Of a stretch of 64,000 nucleotides of DNA, positions 41,134 through 51,619 are shown piece by piece; within the stretch, counting starts at the first letter, position 1; the number at the start of each line of letters is the position of its first letter. A model generated the notes under the pieces. The model was not told where the DNA came from. It searched no databases and saw only the letters and a list, made by a program, of their open reading frames with translations. Location of the stretch: NCBI RefSeq assembly GCF_000145235.1, contig NC_014391.1:5723501-5787500 (forward strand), in the 5' to 3' direction. Made by a program: the position numbers and the translations under genes. Source of the stretch: Micromonospora aurantiaca ATCC 27029 (GTDB lineage: Bacteria > Actinomycetota > Actinomycetes > Mycobacteriales > Micromonosporaceae).

Positions 41134-41704
41134 GGCCGTCCACCTCACGCGCATCTACACCAAGGCCGGCGACGCCGGCATGACCAGGCTGAGCAACAAC
41201 GAGCAGGTGCCGAAGACCGATCCGCGCATCGCCGCGTACGCGGACGTGGACGAGTGCAACGCCTCGATCGGCGTCGCGCTCGCCCTGGGGCAGCTCCCGG
41301 ACGAGCTGCGGGCCGTGCTGGAATCCGTGCAGAACGACATGTTCGACGTCGGCGCGGACCTGGCGACGCCTGTGGAGCCGGATCCGAAGTACCCGCCGCT
41401 GCGGGTGACCGAGGAGTACGTCGAGCGCCTCGAGGGCTGGTGCGACGAGTACAACGCGCGCCTGAGCAAGCTCGACTCCTTCATCCTCCCCGGCGGCACC
41501 GCGGGCGCGGCACTGCTGCACGTGGCACGGACGACCGCCCGGCGCGCCGAGCGTGCGGCATGGGCGCTGGTCACACACGACCCCGATCGGACCAGTCCCC
41601 TCCCGGCAAAGTATCTCAACCGGCTCTCCGATTTGCTCTTTATCCTGTCAAGAACGGCAAATCCGGACGGCGACGTGCTATGGGTGCCGGGCGGGAAGCG
41701 CTGA
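41132..41704 (+). CDS. Cob(I)alamin adenosyltransferase, PduO type
   Basis: A 190-residue ATP:cob(I)alamin adenosyltransferase making the cofactor needed by Ecm and other mutases. Seen: [16 protein letters not shown] with the ATP loop, [60 protein letters not shown] (the helix with the ATP-binding Arg residues) and [17 protein letters not shown]. Length and motifs match the PduO class. ATG at 41132 starts exactly where family members start. The 3' end has fewer G/C third positions than its neighbours. The next gene overlaps it by 25 nt. Confidence 0.94.
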   Translation: MAVHLTRIYTKAGDAGMTRLSNNEQVPKTDPRIAAYADVDECNASIGVALALGQLPDELRAVLESVQNDMFDVGADLATPVEPDPKYPPLRVTEEYVERLEGWCDEYNARLSKLDSFILPGGTAGAALLHVARTTARRAERAAWALVTHDPDRTSPLPAKYLNRLSDLLFILSRTANPDGDVLWVPGGKR

Positions 41705-42096
41705 CCATCGGCGGCCTCCATCACGTGGAGGTGTGGGTACCCGACCTGGCAGCGGCCAGTCGTTCCTGGGGCTGGCTTCTCGGCGAACTGGGCTGGACGC
41801 CGTACCAGGACTGGCCCGCCGGCCGCTCCTGGCGGCTCGGCGCCACATACGTCGTGCTGGAGGAGTCACCCGCGCTCACCGGCCGCACCCACGACAGGTG
41901 CGCGCCCGGCCTGAACCACCTGGCCTTCCACGCCGGCCCGCCGGCCGCCGTCGAACGCCTGGTCGCTGCCGCTGGAGAGTACGGCTGGACGCTGCTGTTC
42001 CCGGACCGGCACCCACACGCGGGTGGCCCGGACAGCTACGCCGCCTACCTCACCGACGGGCAGGGGTACGAGGTCGAGTTGGTCGCGGAGACGTGA
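41680..42096 (+). CDS. VOC-superfamily (glyoxalase-like) protein
   Basis: A 138-residue metalloenzyme-fold protein: IGGLHHVEVWVPDLAAASRSWGWLLGELGW, CAPGLNHLAFHAGPP and DSYAAYLTDGQGYEVELVA show the paired betaalphabetabetabeta units with the usual His, His and Glu metal ligands. Substrate unknown; members include dioxygenases, glyoxalases and antibiotic-binding proteins. The ATG at 41680 lies inside the end of the adenosyltransferase gene, which suggests coupled translation. A terminator follows directly. Confidence 0.85.
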   Translation: MGAGREALTIGGLHHVEVWVPDLAAASRSWGWLLGELGWTPYQDWPAGRSWRLGATYVVLEESPALTGRTHDRCAPGLNHLAFHAGPPAAVERLVAAAGEYGWTLLFPDRHPHAGGPDSYAAYLTDGQGYEVELVAET

Positions 42097-42134
42097 GAAG
42101 GCCGGCACCCCGTTGGTTCGGGGTGCCGGCCTTC
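42097..42134. terminator. Terminator between convergent genes
   Basis: GAAGGCCGGCACCCC and its perfect 15-bp complement flank an 8-nt loop, immediately after the VOC stop codon, with CAGCTTGGTCTTGCTT following. It serves the VOC gene and probably also the minus-strand gene at 42157. Confidence 0.9.
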
Positions 42135-42156
42135 AGCTTGGTCTTGCTTGTTGGTC

Positions 42157-42732
42157 TTAGCTGTTCCAGTGCTGGGCGACGAGGTCGGCGGCCTGCTGCT
42201 CCCACTGGGCGTAGTGGTCCGGGTAGGCCGACACCTGGACGGTCTGGGCGGCCTTGGTCAGGGGCATGTCCTGCCAGCCGTCGACCTGCTTCAGACCCTT
42301 CAGGAACGCCGTCGTGGAGTACTCCGGGTCGGTGATCTGCTCCACCGTTCCCCAACCACTGGACGGGCGCTGCTGGAACAGGCCCTGCGAGTCGTGGTCG
42401 TTACGGTCACCGAGGTGGCCGAGGTTCTCCAGCTTCGACTCCTGCAGCGCCGTGGCGATGGAGACGACGGCGGCACGCTCGTCCATGCCGGCCTTCTTGG
42501 TGGCGGCGATGATGGCCTTGACGTTGGCGGTCTGCTCGTCGTTCAGGTCGATGCGCGACTGGTTGCCCTGCACGCCGTGCGGGATCAGCTTGTCACCCTG
42601 CACGCTCACACTGACCGGCTTCGCCACGTGCGTGGTCTCCGCCGCGTGAGCGGCCACCGGGCCGGCGAACACGCCACCGGTGAAAGCCAGACCAGCAACA
42701 CCCAGAATGCTCTTACGCAGAATCGTGTTCAT
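42157..42732 (-). CDS. Secreted transglycosylase-like protein
   Basis: A 191-residue exported protein. Signal peptide: MNTILRKSILGVAGLAFTGGVFAGPVAAHAA, cut near residue 31. The mature region has NDEQTANVKAIIAATKKAGMDERAAVVSIATALQESKLENLGHLGD, then DSQGLFQQRPSSGWGTVEQ and ASYPDHYAQWEQQAADLV-like segments. The Glu in ATALQES and the GLFQQRP motif resemble lysozyme-fold muralytic enzymes of the Rpf/transglycosylase type common in Micromonospora. Activity is inferred. ATG at 42732 has GGAG just upstream. The long repeat-filled gap upstream may hold its control region. Confidence 0.8.
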   Translation of the reverse strand: MNTILRKSILGVAGLAFTGGVFAGPVAAHAAETTHVAKPVSVSVQGDKLIPHGVQGNQSRIDLNDEQTANVKAIIAATKKAGMDERAAVVSIATALQESKLENLGHLGDRNDHDSQGLFQQRPSSGWGTVEQITDPEYSTTAFLKGLKQVDGWQDMPLTKAAQTVQVSAYPDHYAQWEQQAADLVAQHWNS

Positions 42733-42849
42733 GGGGGGCTCCATTCGGGGGTAGACACACCCCGCAGGGGGACGGGGATGCGTGGGCACCGTCAGGCGCT
42801 CAAGAAAGTCTTCGGGGGATCCGGCTGCTCGCGAGGGCAGGGGGGCCTC

Positions 42850-42880
42850 GTCGCGGCGCCGGAAGCATGTTCAACGACCC
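42850..42880. repeat. Direct repeat upstream of the secreted protein gene, unit 1
   Basis: GTCGCGGCGCCGGAAGCATG continues into TTCAACGACC. The same pattern returns 86 bp away at 42936-42966 with five differences in 30 bases. Confidence 0.7.
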
Positions 42881-42935
42881 ACCACCCGCCACCATTCCCG
42901 GAGGCGCCACACGCCACCGGAGAGCAGGCGCGGGG

Positions 42936-42966
42936 GTCACGTCGTCGGAACCGTGTTCAACGACCA
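42936..42966. repeat. Direct repeat upstream of the secreted protein gene, unit 2
   Basis: Second copy of the 31-bp repeat (GTCACGTCGTCGGAACCGTG, then TTCAACGACC). On the transcribed strand both read GGTCGTTGAACA, then a CTTCCG- or GTTCCG-type stretch. Confidence 0.7.
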
Positions 42967-43162
42967 GCCGGCCAGGATGATTCCCAGGCTTGCGGACACC
43001 GCCCCGCTCGCAGGGCGCGCCGCCGACGCTCGGTCGTTCACCCGGTTACAACGCCACCCACCCGCCCGCGATTCCACCCTCAGAGTGCCACCCACCACCC
43101 CCGAACCAGACACCCCCGCCCAGGTCAGCACGGATCGCACCACACGCACCCGCCCCCGCGCC

Positions 43163-43223
43163 GTCGATCATGAAGTTGACGCCGACAAACCGGACACCAA
43201 ACACCGCTAACTTCATGATCGAC
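43163..43223. repeat. Palindromic repeat, GTCGATCATGAAGTTG type (copy 2)
   Basis: A 61-bp element with 19-bp inverted ends (GTCGATCATGAAGTTGACG against 43205-43223, one mismatch-like difference). Length and core match copy 1 at 26502-26562. Confidence 0.88.
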
Positions 43224-43266
43224 CCGAACCAGGCAGGGCTGACCCGGAGCGGGCTGACCCAGGGCA

Positions 43267-43327
43267 GGGCTGGCCCGAGCGGGGCTGGCCCGAGCGGGGC
43301 TGGCCCGAGCGGGGCTGGCTCGGTGCG
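43267..43327. repeat. 15-bp tandem repeat array
   Basis: Three exact copies of GGGCTGGCCCGAGCG and a fourth degenerate one, preceded by two weaker GGGCTGACCC units at about 43238-43262. It is the kind of array that varies in copy number. Confidence 0.85.
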
Positions 43328-43366
43328 GGGGCGCGACGCCAATCGGGTCGCCCGCACGACCACCCG

Positions 43367-43439
43367 CGCGATCTTGCAGTTCGAGCCCTCTGGGCGTCTC
43401 ATTTGCGAGGTTTGCCGGGCACCAAAGTGCAAGATCGCG
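43367..43439. repeat. Palindromic repeat, GATCTTGCA type (copy 2)
   Basis: A 73-bp element with CGCGATCTTGCA and TGCAAGATCGCG perfect 12-bp ends. The right end extends AAAGTGCAAGATC like copy 1 at 4319-4388. Confidence 0.83.
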
Positions 43440-43461
43440 GGAGGTGCCGGGAAGGGTGCGG

Positions 43462-43532
43462 CGATCTTGGAGTTGTGGTGCCTCACTAACGGCGCGAACC
43501 GGGCATTTCCCGGCGCCACAACTCCAAGATCG
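43462..43532. repeat. Palindromic repeat, GATCTTGGAGTTGTGGC type (copy 2)
   Basis: A 71-bp element with CGATCTTGGAGTTGTGGTG(CC) and its 21-bp complement at 43512-43532, one mismatch. It lies 22 bp after the GATCTTGCA element, the same pairing as at 4.3-4.8 kb. Confidence 0.85.
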
Positions 43533-43594
43533 GCGTCAGCGGCGGCGACCCGGCACGACCCCCGTGACCCGTTGACGGGGTGTTGGGGTGAGGG

Positions 43595-44050
43595 TCAGGC
43601 GGCGGGCCAGTCCTGGGAGGCCAGACGCGGCGAGGCCGCCCCGGGTGGGGCGGCCTCGAGCCAGGACAGGAATCCGGTGACCGTGGATCGCGCCATGGCG
43701 ATCTCGATCGGCGCGTGGTGGCTGGTACAGCGCAGGATCACCCACTCGGCGGGCATCGACATGCGCTCCTGCCCCTCGGGCAGCCGGCGGCGCTCGACCG
43801 CCAGCCCCTTGCGGGAGAGCACCCGCTTGGGGCGCAGCGCGAAGCTGAACATGCGGTACCAGCGGAGTTCGTCGCCCACGAAGCGACCGAACCCGGGTGA
43901 CCAGCCACGACCGTCGAGGATCGTGTTGACCCGGACGCTCAGCCGGATGATGCCACCGCTACGCGTGAACAGGGCCCGCCGGATGAAGAGGATCAGAAGC
44001 GCGACGACGACGATCGCGACGCCGATTCCGATCCCTTCGACGATCTCCAT
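43595..44050 (-). CDS. DUF2550 family membrane-anchored protein
   Basis: A 151-residue protein with one N-terminal membrane helix (GIGIGVAIVVVALLILFIRRALF) and a cytoplasmic domain with RGWSPGFGRFVGDELRWYRMFSFALRPKRVLSR, followed by ERRRLPEGQE and CTSHHAPIEIAM. It matches DUF2550, a family usually found just after atpC in actinobacteria. It is 12 bp downstream of atpC here, so they are likely cotranscribed. Function unknown. Confidence 0.88.
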   Translation of the reverse strand: MEIVEGIGIGVAIVVVALLILFIRRALFTRSGGIIRLSVRVNTILDGRGWSPGFGRFVGDELRWYRMFSFALRPKRVLSRKGLAVERRRLPEGQERMSMPAEWVILRCTSHHAPIEIAMARSTVTGFLSWLEAAPPGAASPRLASQDWPAA

Positions 44051-44062
44051 CGGCGGGTCGGC

Positions 44063-44341
44063 TCAGCGGGCCGGGGTGGCGGGGGTTGCGCTCTCGGCGA
44101 GGACTGTGACGCCCTCACCGGTCACCGACAGGAAGCCGCCGGCCACGTCGTACGCGATCTGCTGGCCACCGGCCTGCTTGATGCGTACCTGGCTGGGTTC
44201 GGCGAGCTGGCCGAGCAGCGGTGCGTGCCCAGGCAGCACACCGAGCTCACCCTCGGTCGTCCGGGCGACGACCATCTCGGCCTCGCCGGTCCAGACCTTC
44301 TCCTCGACGGCTACGAGCTCGACGTGAAGCTGCTGTGCCAC
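44063..44341 (-). CDS. atpC: F1Fo ATP synthase epsilon subunit
   Basis: A 92-residue central-stalk subunit with only the beta-sandwich domain: QLHVELVAVEEKVWTGEAEMVVARTTEGELGVLPGHAPLLGQL, then YDVAGGFLSVTGEGVTVLAESA. The C-terminal helical domain of many bacteria is missing, so ADP-dependent inhibition by that arm would be absent. GTG at 44341 has AAGGAG 6 nt upstream. It is separated from atpD by an LCP gene, and a promoter-like pair lies just upstream. Confidence 0.93.
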   Translation of the reverse strand: MAQQLHVELVAVEEKVWTGEAEMVVARTTEGELGVLPGHAPLLGQLAEPSQVRIKQAGGQQIAYDVAGGFLSVTGEGVTVLAESATPATPAR

Positions 44342-44374
44342 GCTGTCTCCTTGCTGCGGCGGCGGATTGCCGAA

Positions 44375-44404
44375 AGTCTAGTCGCGACCCCGCAGCCCAC
44401 CCAA
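44375..44404 (-). promoter_or_regulatory. Candidate promoter for atpC
   Basis: Read on the minus strand: TTGGGT, an 18-bp spacer, then TAGACT, 33 bp upstream of the atpC start codon. It would let atpC be transcribed apart from the rest of the atp genes. Confidence 0.4.
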
Positions 44405-44450
44405 CGCGGGTGGTGAGAGCCGGACCACCACGGTCCCGCACCCGCTCAGG

Positions 44451-45602
44451 CTACTTGGTCTTCTGCTTGAAGTCGGGGTGCTCCAGCAGGAATGCGTCGA
44501 GCTGTTCGGTACGCAGGGCGGTGAAGAAGTCCTCCGCCGGTTCGAGCAGTTGCTCACCCCGGTAGTTGCTGCCGGTCCCGATCGGGCCGCCCGGCAGCTT
44601 GATCGTCTCGATCGCCTCGGGCCGGATGTCCTTCAGGGCCAGCCCGAAGTCGACCACGCTGTTGCCGCGGCCGTTGAACACCAGCGACTTCCCGGCGGCG
44701 CGCAGCACCCGGTCCAGCTTGACCGGGTTGGCCACCACGTCGGCGCTGAACGCCTGGCTCACCATCGCCTTGACGAACTGCTGCTGGTGCCGCTGCCGGC
44801 CGTAGTCGGCGTCCGGCACGCCGTTCTTCGGGTAGCGCTGCCGGACGTAGTCCAGCGCCTGCCAGCCCTTGAGGTGGGCGTTGCCCTTCTTGTACACGGC
44901 CTGCGGCCCGAGGTAGCCACCACCGCCGGGCTTGAGCTGGCGCGGCGTGCCGTCCGGCTGGAGGTGCTCCGAGCGCACCTCCCGCTCGATGTACATGTCG
45001 ACGCCGCCCATGGCGTCGACGATCTTCTTGAACCCGCTGAAGTTGATGATCGCACCGGCGTCGAAGCGCTTGATGCCGGTGACCTCCTGCACGGTGTTGG
45101 CGAGCAGCTCGAAGCCCTGCGGGGTGCTGGGGTTCTGCCCCGGCACGTTGCTGCCGTGCGACATGGCCGCGTTGAGCCGGTCGTTGGCGCCCGAGTAGTC
45201 GGCCTTGGGGAACTCCGGGATGTCTACCCGCAGGTCACGCGGCAGCGAGAAGAGGTAGCCGCGGTCCATGGTGGCGGGCACGTGCAGGACCATGATCGAG
45301 TCGGCGAGCGGGCGGGCGGTCGCGGTCCGGGGGTCCACGCCGACGAGCAGGATGTTGAGCGGGCCCTTGATGTCGCTCTTCTTCTCGTTGGCGCCGGCGG
45401 CCTGGTCACCGAAGAGGTCGGCCTTGCCCACCGATCCCTCGTAGCGGGCGACGAGGGCGCGCGAGCCGATCAGCACGGAGCCGCTGAGCACCACCATGAC
45501 GATGCCCAGGATCGTGCAGACGCGGGCCCACCGGGGCACGCCGCGCCACATGGACCGCTTCCCGCGATCCGCGCCGCCCTTACCGCCCACGAGCATCTCC
45601 AA
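44451..45602 (-). CDS. LytR-CpsA-Psr (LCP) family cell-wall ligase
   Basis: A 383-residue membrane-anchored enzyme that attaches polymers such as teichoic or arabinogalactan-like glycans to peptidoglycan. A short cytoplasmic N-terminus, one helix (VCTILGIVMVVLSGSVLIGSRAL), then the LCP domain: ILLVGVDPRTATARPLADSIMVLHV, SLPRDLRVDIPE, NDRLNAAMSHG, GGVDMYIEREV, and YVRQRYPKNGVPDADYGRQRHQQQFV. The conserved Asp and Arg residues are present. It sits between atpD and atpC on the same strand, which is not the standard atp order. No LytR_C domain is present. The start shown is the first in-frame ATG; ATG at 45551 (MWRGVPRW) is an alternative. Confidence 0.92.
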   Translation of the reverse strand: MEMLVGGKGGADRGKRSMWRGVPRWARVCTILGIVMVVLSGSVLIGSRALVARYEGSVGKADLFGDQAAGANEKKSDIKGPLNILLVGVDPRTATARPLADSIMVLHVPATMDRGYLFSLPRDLRVDIPEFPKADYSGANDRLNAAMSHGSNVPGQNPSTPQGFELLANTVQEVTGIKRFDAGAIINFSGFKKIVDAMGGVDMYIEREVRSEHLQPDGTPRQLKPGGGGYLGPQAVYKKGNAHLKGWQALDYVRQRYPKNGVPDADYGRQRHQQQFVKAMVSQAFSADVVANPVKLDRVLRAAGKSLVFNGRGNSVVDFGLALKDIRPEAIETIKLPGGPIGTGSNYRGEQLLEPAEDFFTALRTEQLDAFLLEHPDFKQKTK

Positions 45603-45760
45603 TCGTCGCGCCCACGGGTAGGAAGACGGGCGCGGGGGTCCGTTTGGTTGCAGAGATCAACGGCCGGATGTGAAGTCGTGTCAGGAACGGTACCGCGCGA
45701 TCCGGCGAACTGCTTGCCGGAGAACCGGGCATCTGGTAGTGCAGTGCCCGGAAAAGGCGA

Positions 45761-45791
45761 AGGCCGCCCCGGCTTTCACCGGGACGGCCCT
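45761..45791 (-). terminator. Terminator after atpD
   Basis: AGGCCGCCCCGG pairs with CCGGGACGGCCT across a 6-nt loop, with one C-A mismatch. It lies 20 bp past the atpD stop, before the LCP gene, and would end the main atp transcript. Confidence 0.7.
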
Positions 45792-45810
45792 CGTGGGTGT
45801 GAGCGGGCTC

Positions 45811-48185
<2,375 letters not shown>

Positions 48186-48189
48186 CGGA

Positions 48190-49842
48190 TCAGCTCTCGG
48201 CCGGGCGGTCGGTGGTGCCGTCGCGGAAGCGGGTCACCGTCTCGCGGGTCTCCTCGCCCTCCAGCGGCTTGGCCGGCGCGTCGTTGACCCGGACCTCGTC
48301 CTCCTTGCCCAGGAAGACCTGCTTGAACTCACTGATCGCGGAGTCGAGCGAGGAGATGATCTCGTCGTCCCACTTGTTGTCGGCGATTCCGGCCAGGACG
48401 CCCTCGTGCTTGTGGCGGAGGTACTGGAGGAACTCGGACTCGAAGCGGCGGACCTCGCCGACCGGGACGTCGTCCAGCTTGCCCTCGGTGCCGGCCCAGA
48501 CGGAGACGACCTGCTCCTGCACCGGGTACGGCGAGTAGTTCGGCTGCTTGAGCAGCTCGACCAGGCGGGAACCCCGGTCCAGCTGGGCGCGGGAGGCCCG
48601 GTCCAGGTCGGAGGCGAAGGCGGCGAACGCCTCCAGCTCGCGGTACTGGGCCAGGTTCAGCCGCAGCGAGCCGGCGACCTTCTTCATCGGCTTCACCTGC
48701 GCGGCGCCACCGACCCGGGAGACCGAGGTGCCGACGTTGATGGCCGGCCGGACGCCCTGGTTGAACAGGTCGGTCTCGAGGAAGATCTGGCCGTCGGTGA
48801 TGGAGATGACGTTGGTCGGGATGAACGCCGAGATGTCGTTCGCCTTGGTCTCGATGATCGGCAGACCGGTCATCGAGCCGCCGCCCAGCTCGTCGGAGAG
48901 CTTGGCGCAGCGCTCCAGCAGACGCGAGTGCAGGTAGAAGACGTCACCCGGGTAGGCCTCGCGGCCCGGCGGGCGGCGCAGCAGCAGCGACACGGCGCGG
49001 TACGCCTCGGCCTGCTTGCTCAGGTCGTCGAAGACGATCAGGACGTGCTTGCCGCCGTACATCCAGTGCTGCCCGATGGACGAGCCGGTGTAGGGGGCGA
49101 GGTACTTGAAGCCGGCCGGGTCGGAGGCCGGGGAGGCGACGATGGTGGTGTACTCCATCGCGCCCGCCTCCTCCAGCGTCCCCTTGATGGAGGCGATGGT
49201 GGAGGCCTTCTGGCCGATCGCGACGTAGATGCAGCGGACCTGCTTCTTCGGGTCGCCGGAGCGCCAGTTCTCGCGCTGGTTGAGGATGGTGTCCAGGGCG
49301 ACAGTGGTCTTGCCGGTCTTGCGGTCACCGATGATCAGCTGGCGCTGGCCACGGCCGATCGGGGTCATCGCGTCGACGGCCTTGATGCCCGTCTGCAGCG
49401 GCTCGTCGACCGACTTGCGGGACATCACGTTCGGGGCCTGGAGCTCCAGCTCGCGGAAGCCCTCGTTGGCGATGTCGCCGAGGCCGTCGATCGGCTCGCC
49501 GAGCGCGTTCACCACGCGGCCGAGGAACGCGTCGCCGACGGGCACGGAGAGCACCCGGCCGGTGCGCTTGACGCGCTGACCCTCTTCGATCCCGCCGAAG
49601 TCACCGAGGACGACGACACCGATCTCCCGGACGTCGAGGTTCAGCGCCACGCCGAGCGTGCCGTCCTCGAACTCCAGGAGCTCGTTGGTCATGGTCGAGG
49701 GGAGACCCTCGACGTGGGCGATGCCGTCACCGGCGTCGGCGACGGTGCCGACCTCCTCGCGGGAGACGTCGGCCGTGTAGGAGGAGACGTAGCGCTCCAG
49801 GGCGCCGCGGATCTCCTCCGTCGAGATGGTCAGCTCGGCCAT
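48190..49842 (-). CDS. atpA: F1Fo ATP synthase alpha subunit
   Basis: Non-catalytic nucleotide-binding F1 subunit of 550 residues. Walker [21 protein letters not shown], the region [45 protein letters not shown], and [27 protein letters not shown] with the arginine finger. An extra 35-residue C-terminal tail ([20 protein letters not shown] and after) resembles the mycobacterial alpha extension known to lower ATP hydrolysis. ATG 49842 has AAGGAAGCAGAGG upstream. Confidence 0.97.
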   Translation of the reverse strand: MAELTISTEEIRGALERYVSSYTADVSREEVGTVADAGDGIAHVEGLPSTMTNELLEFEDGTLGVALNLDVREIGVVVLGDFGGIEEGQRVKRTGRVLSVPVGDAFLGRVVNALGEPIDGLGDIANEGFRELELQAPNVMSRKSVDEPLQTGIKAVDAMTPIGRGQRQLIIGDRKTGKTTVALDTILNQRENWRSGDPKKQVRCIYVAIGQKASTIASIKGTLEEAGAMEYTTIVASPASDPAGFKYLAPYTGSSIGQHWMYGGKHVLIVFDDLSKQAEAYRAVSLLLRRPPGREAYPGDVFYLHSRLLERCAKLSDELGGGSMTGLPIIETKANDISAFIPTNVISITDGQIFLETDLFNQGVRPAINVGTSVSRVGGAAQVKPMKKVAGSLRLNLAQYRELEAFAAFASDLDRASRAQLDRGSRLVELLKQPNYSPYPVQEQVVSVWAGTEGKLDDVPVGEVRRFESEFLQYLRHKHEGVLAGIADNKWDDEIISSLDSAISEFKQVFLGKEDEVRVNDAPAKPLEGEETRETVTRFRDGTTDRPAES

Positions 49843-49927
49843 CCTCTGCTTCCTTAAGTATCAGGGGCCCGGGATACCTAGTACCGACCGGTCCGATGGC
49901 GTCGAATCAGGGCTGCTAAGACGCTGG

Positions 49928-50749
49928 TCAGCGCTTCGCGAGCGCGTTGCGGGTCTCGTTGAGGCGGCGCAGGACGGTCCCGTCGTACAGGTCGGATCCG
50001 ACCCGCACGCGCACTCCGCCGAGCACGTCGGGGTCGACCGTCTGCTTGACGGAGACCTCCCGACCGTACATCTGGGAGAGGCGGGCGCCGAGGCGTCGCT
50101 CCTCCTCGTCGTTCAGCGGAGCCGCCACGGTCACGTACGCGACCTGACGGTCCCGCCGGTCGGCGGCCAGCTCGACCAGCCGGGTGAGCGCACCGGTGAA
50201 GGAGCGTCCCCCGAAGCCGGCGAGCGCGGCCTCGACGAGGCGGACGGTGACCGGCCGGGCCTTGCCGGCCAGCAGCTGCTGGGCCAGTTCGGCCCGCCGC
50301 TGCACCGGGGCCATCGGGTCGGAGAGCGCGTTGGACAGCTCGCCGGAACCGGAGACGACCTTCCCGAAGCGGAACAGCTCGTCCTCGACCTCGCCCAGAT
50401 CGCCGGTCGAGTCGGCGCTCGCGAGGAGCGCCTCCACGCCGATCCGCTCGACGCCGTCGAGCAGCTCCGACGGGGCCGACCAGCGACCGGAGACCAGCGT
50501 GGTGAGCAGGTCGAGCGCGTCCGCGCCGACCTTCCCGCCCAGGATCCCGGTGAGCAGAGCCGCGCGGTCCTCACCCGAGCGCGCCGGGTCGGCCAGCGCC
50601 CGGCGCAGCCGCGGCTCGCGCCGCAGCAGGTCGGCGACGGAGAGGATGTCGTCGGCGGTGGAGGCCACCGCCGACGGCTCCGCGCCGCGGGCGTACGCGT
50701 CGAGGCGCTCGGCCCCGGCGGAGTACGACTCCCGGCTGGCGGCCTGCAT
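49928..50749 (-). CDS. atpH: F1Fo ATP synthase delta subunit
   Basis: Peripheral-stalk subunit of 273 residues, with an N-terminal helical domain (SRESYSAGAERLDAYARG, SVADLLRREPRLRRALADPARSGEDRAALL) and C-terminal SLKQTVDPDVLGGVRVRVGSDLYDGTVLRRL-type segment. It is longer than the roughly 180-residue E. coli protein because of a duplicated helical part, as in many actinobacteria. ATG at 50749 overlaps the atpF stop codon (TGATG). Confidence 0.95.
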   Translation of the reverse strand: MQAASRESYSAGAERLDAYARGAEPSAVASTADDILSVADLLRREPRLRRALADPARSGEDRAALLTGILGGKVGADALDLLTTLVSGRWSAPSELLDGVERIGVEALLASADSTGDLGEVEDELFRFGKVVSGSGELSNALSDPMAPVQRRAELAQQLLAGKARPVTVRLVEAALAGFGGRSFTGALTRLVELAADRRDRQVAYVTVAAPLNDEEERRLGARLSQMYGREVSVKQTVDPDVLGGVRVRVGSDLYDGTVLRRLNETRNALAKR

Positions 50750-51288
50750 CAGCGGGCCCCCGTGCTCTCGAGACCGCTCAGGAACCGGTCGACGGTGCCC
50801 TTGCGACGCGCCTCGTCGGCCAGCGACTCACCGACGATCTTGCTGGCCAGGTCCACCGCGATGGTGCCGACCTCGGTGCGCAGCTCGCGCACGATGGTGG
50901 CCCGCTCCGCGGCGAGCTGCTCCTTGCCGGCGGCGATGATCCGGTCGGACTCCTCGCGCGCCTTGGCGAGGATGTCCTGGCGGATGCCCTCGGCGTCGGC
51001 CCGGGCGTCGTCCCGGATCTTGGCGGCGTCGGTACGCGCCTCGGCGAGCTGGGCCCGGTACTGCTCGAGCAGCTGGTTCGCCTCGGCCTGCGCGGCCTCG
51101 GCGCGCTTGATGCCGCCCTCGATCGCGTCGACCCGGGCCTGGAACGTCTGCTCCATGCGCGGGAAGACGAACTTCATCAGCACGAAGCAGAGCACGATGA
51201 AGGCGATCCCACCGACCACGATCTCCTGCCAGACAGGGATGATCGGGTTGTGGGTCGTCTCACCACCCTCAGCGGCGAGGAAGTACAT
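50749..51288 (-). CDS. atpF: F1Fo ATP synthase b subunit
   Basis: Peripheral-stalk subunit of 179 residues: an N-terminal membrane helix (EIVVGGIAFIVLCFVLMKFVF), a long charged helix (ARVDAIEGGIKRAEAAQAEANQLLEQYRAQLAEARTDAAKIRDD), and a C-terminal delta-binding portion. It is a separate b subunit, without the b-delta fusion found in mycobacteria. Confidence 0.95.
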   Translation of the reverse strand: MYFLAAEGGETTHNPIIPVWQEIVVGGIAFIVLCFVLMKFVFPRMEQTFQARVDAIEGGIKRAEAAQAEANQLLEQYRAQLAEARTDAAKIRDDARADAEGIRQDILAKAREESDRIIAAGKEQLAAERATIVRELRTEVGTIAVDLASKIVGESLADEARRKGTVDRFLSGLESTGAR

Positions 51289-51315
51289 CGGAAACCTCCC
51301 GGTCTCAGGGCCGAA

Positions 51316-51582
<267 letters not shown>

Positions 51583-51619
51583 TCACGCGGGACGACAACG
51601 GTTGGTGCGAAAGATCGGA

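Larger units (their letters stand above)
42733..43594. other. 862-bp repeat-rich intergenic region
   Basis: Lying between the secreted protein start and the DUF2550 stop, this gap contains a 31-bp direct repeat (42850, 42936), a 61-bp palindrome (43163), a 15-bp tandem array (43267) and two further palindromes (43367, 43462). Open frames crossing it are Arg/Pro-rich and look like composition shadows. A long structured 5' leader for the secreted gene is possible. Confidence 0.7.

Noticed and set aside
42733-43020. c-di-AMP (ydaO-type) riboswitch before the secreted muralytic-like gene
   Set aside because: Such riboswitches precede similar genes in actinobacteria, but I could not match the conserved riboswitch blocks. 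A covariance-model search would decide.
42782-43210. Plus-strand open frame of about 140 residues in the repeat-rich gap
   Set aside because: Arg/Pro/His-rich, spans the direct repeats and a palindrome, no ribosome site and no recognisable domain.
43163-43532. CRISPR array
   Set aside because: The repeats are palindromes of different types with no regular spacers, and no cas genes are present.
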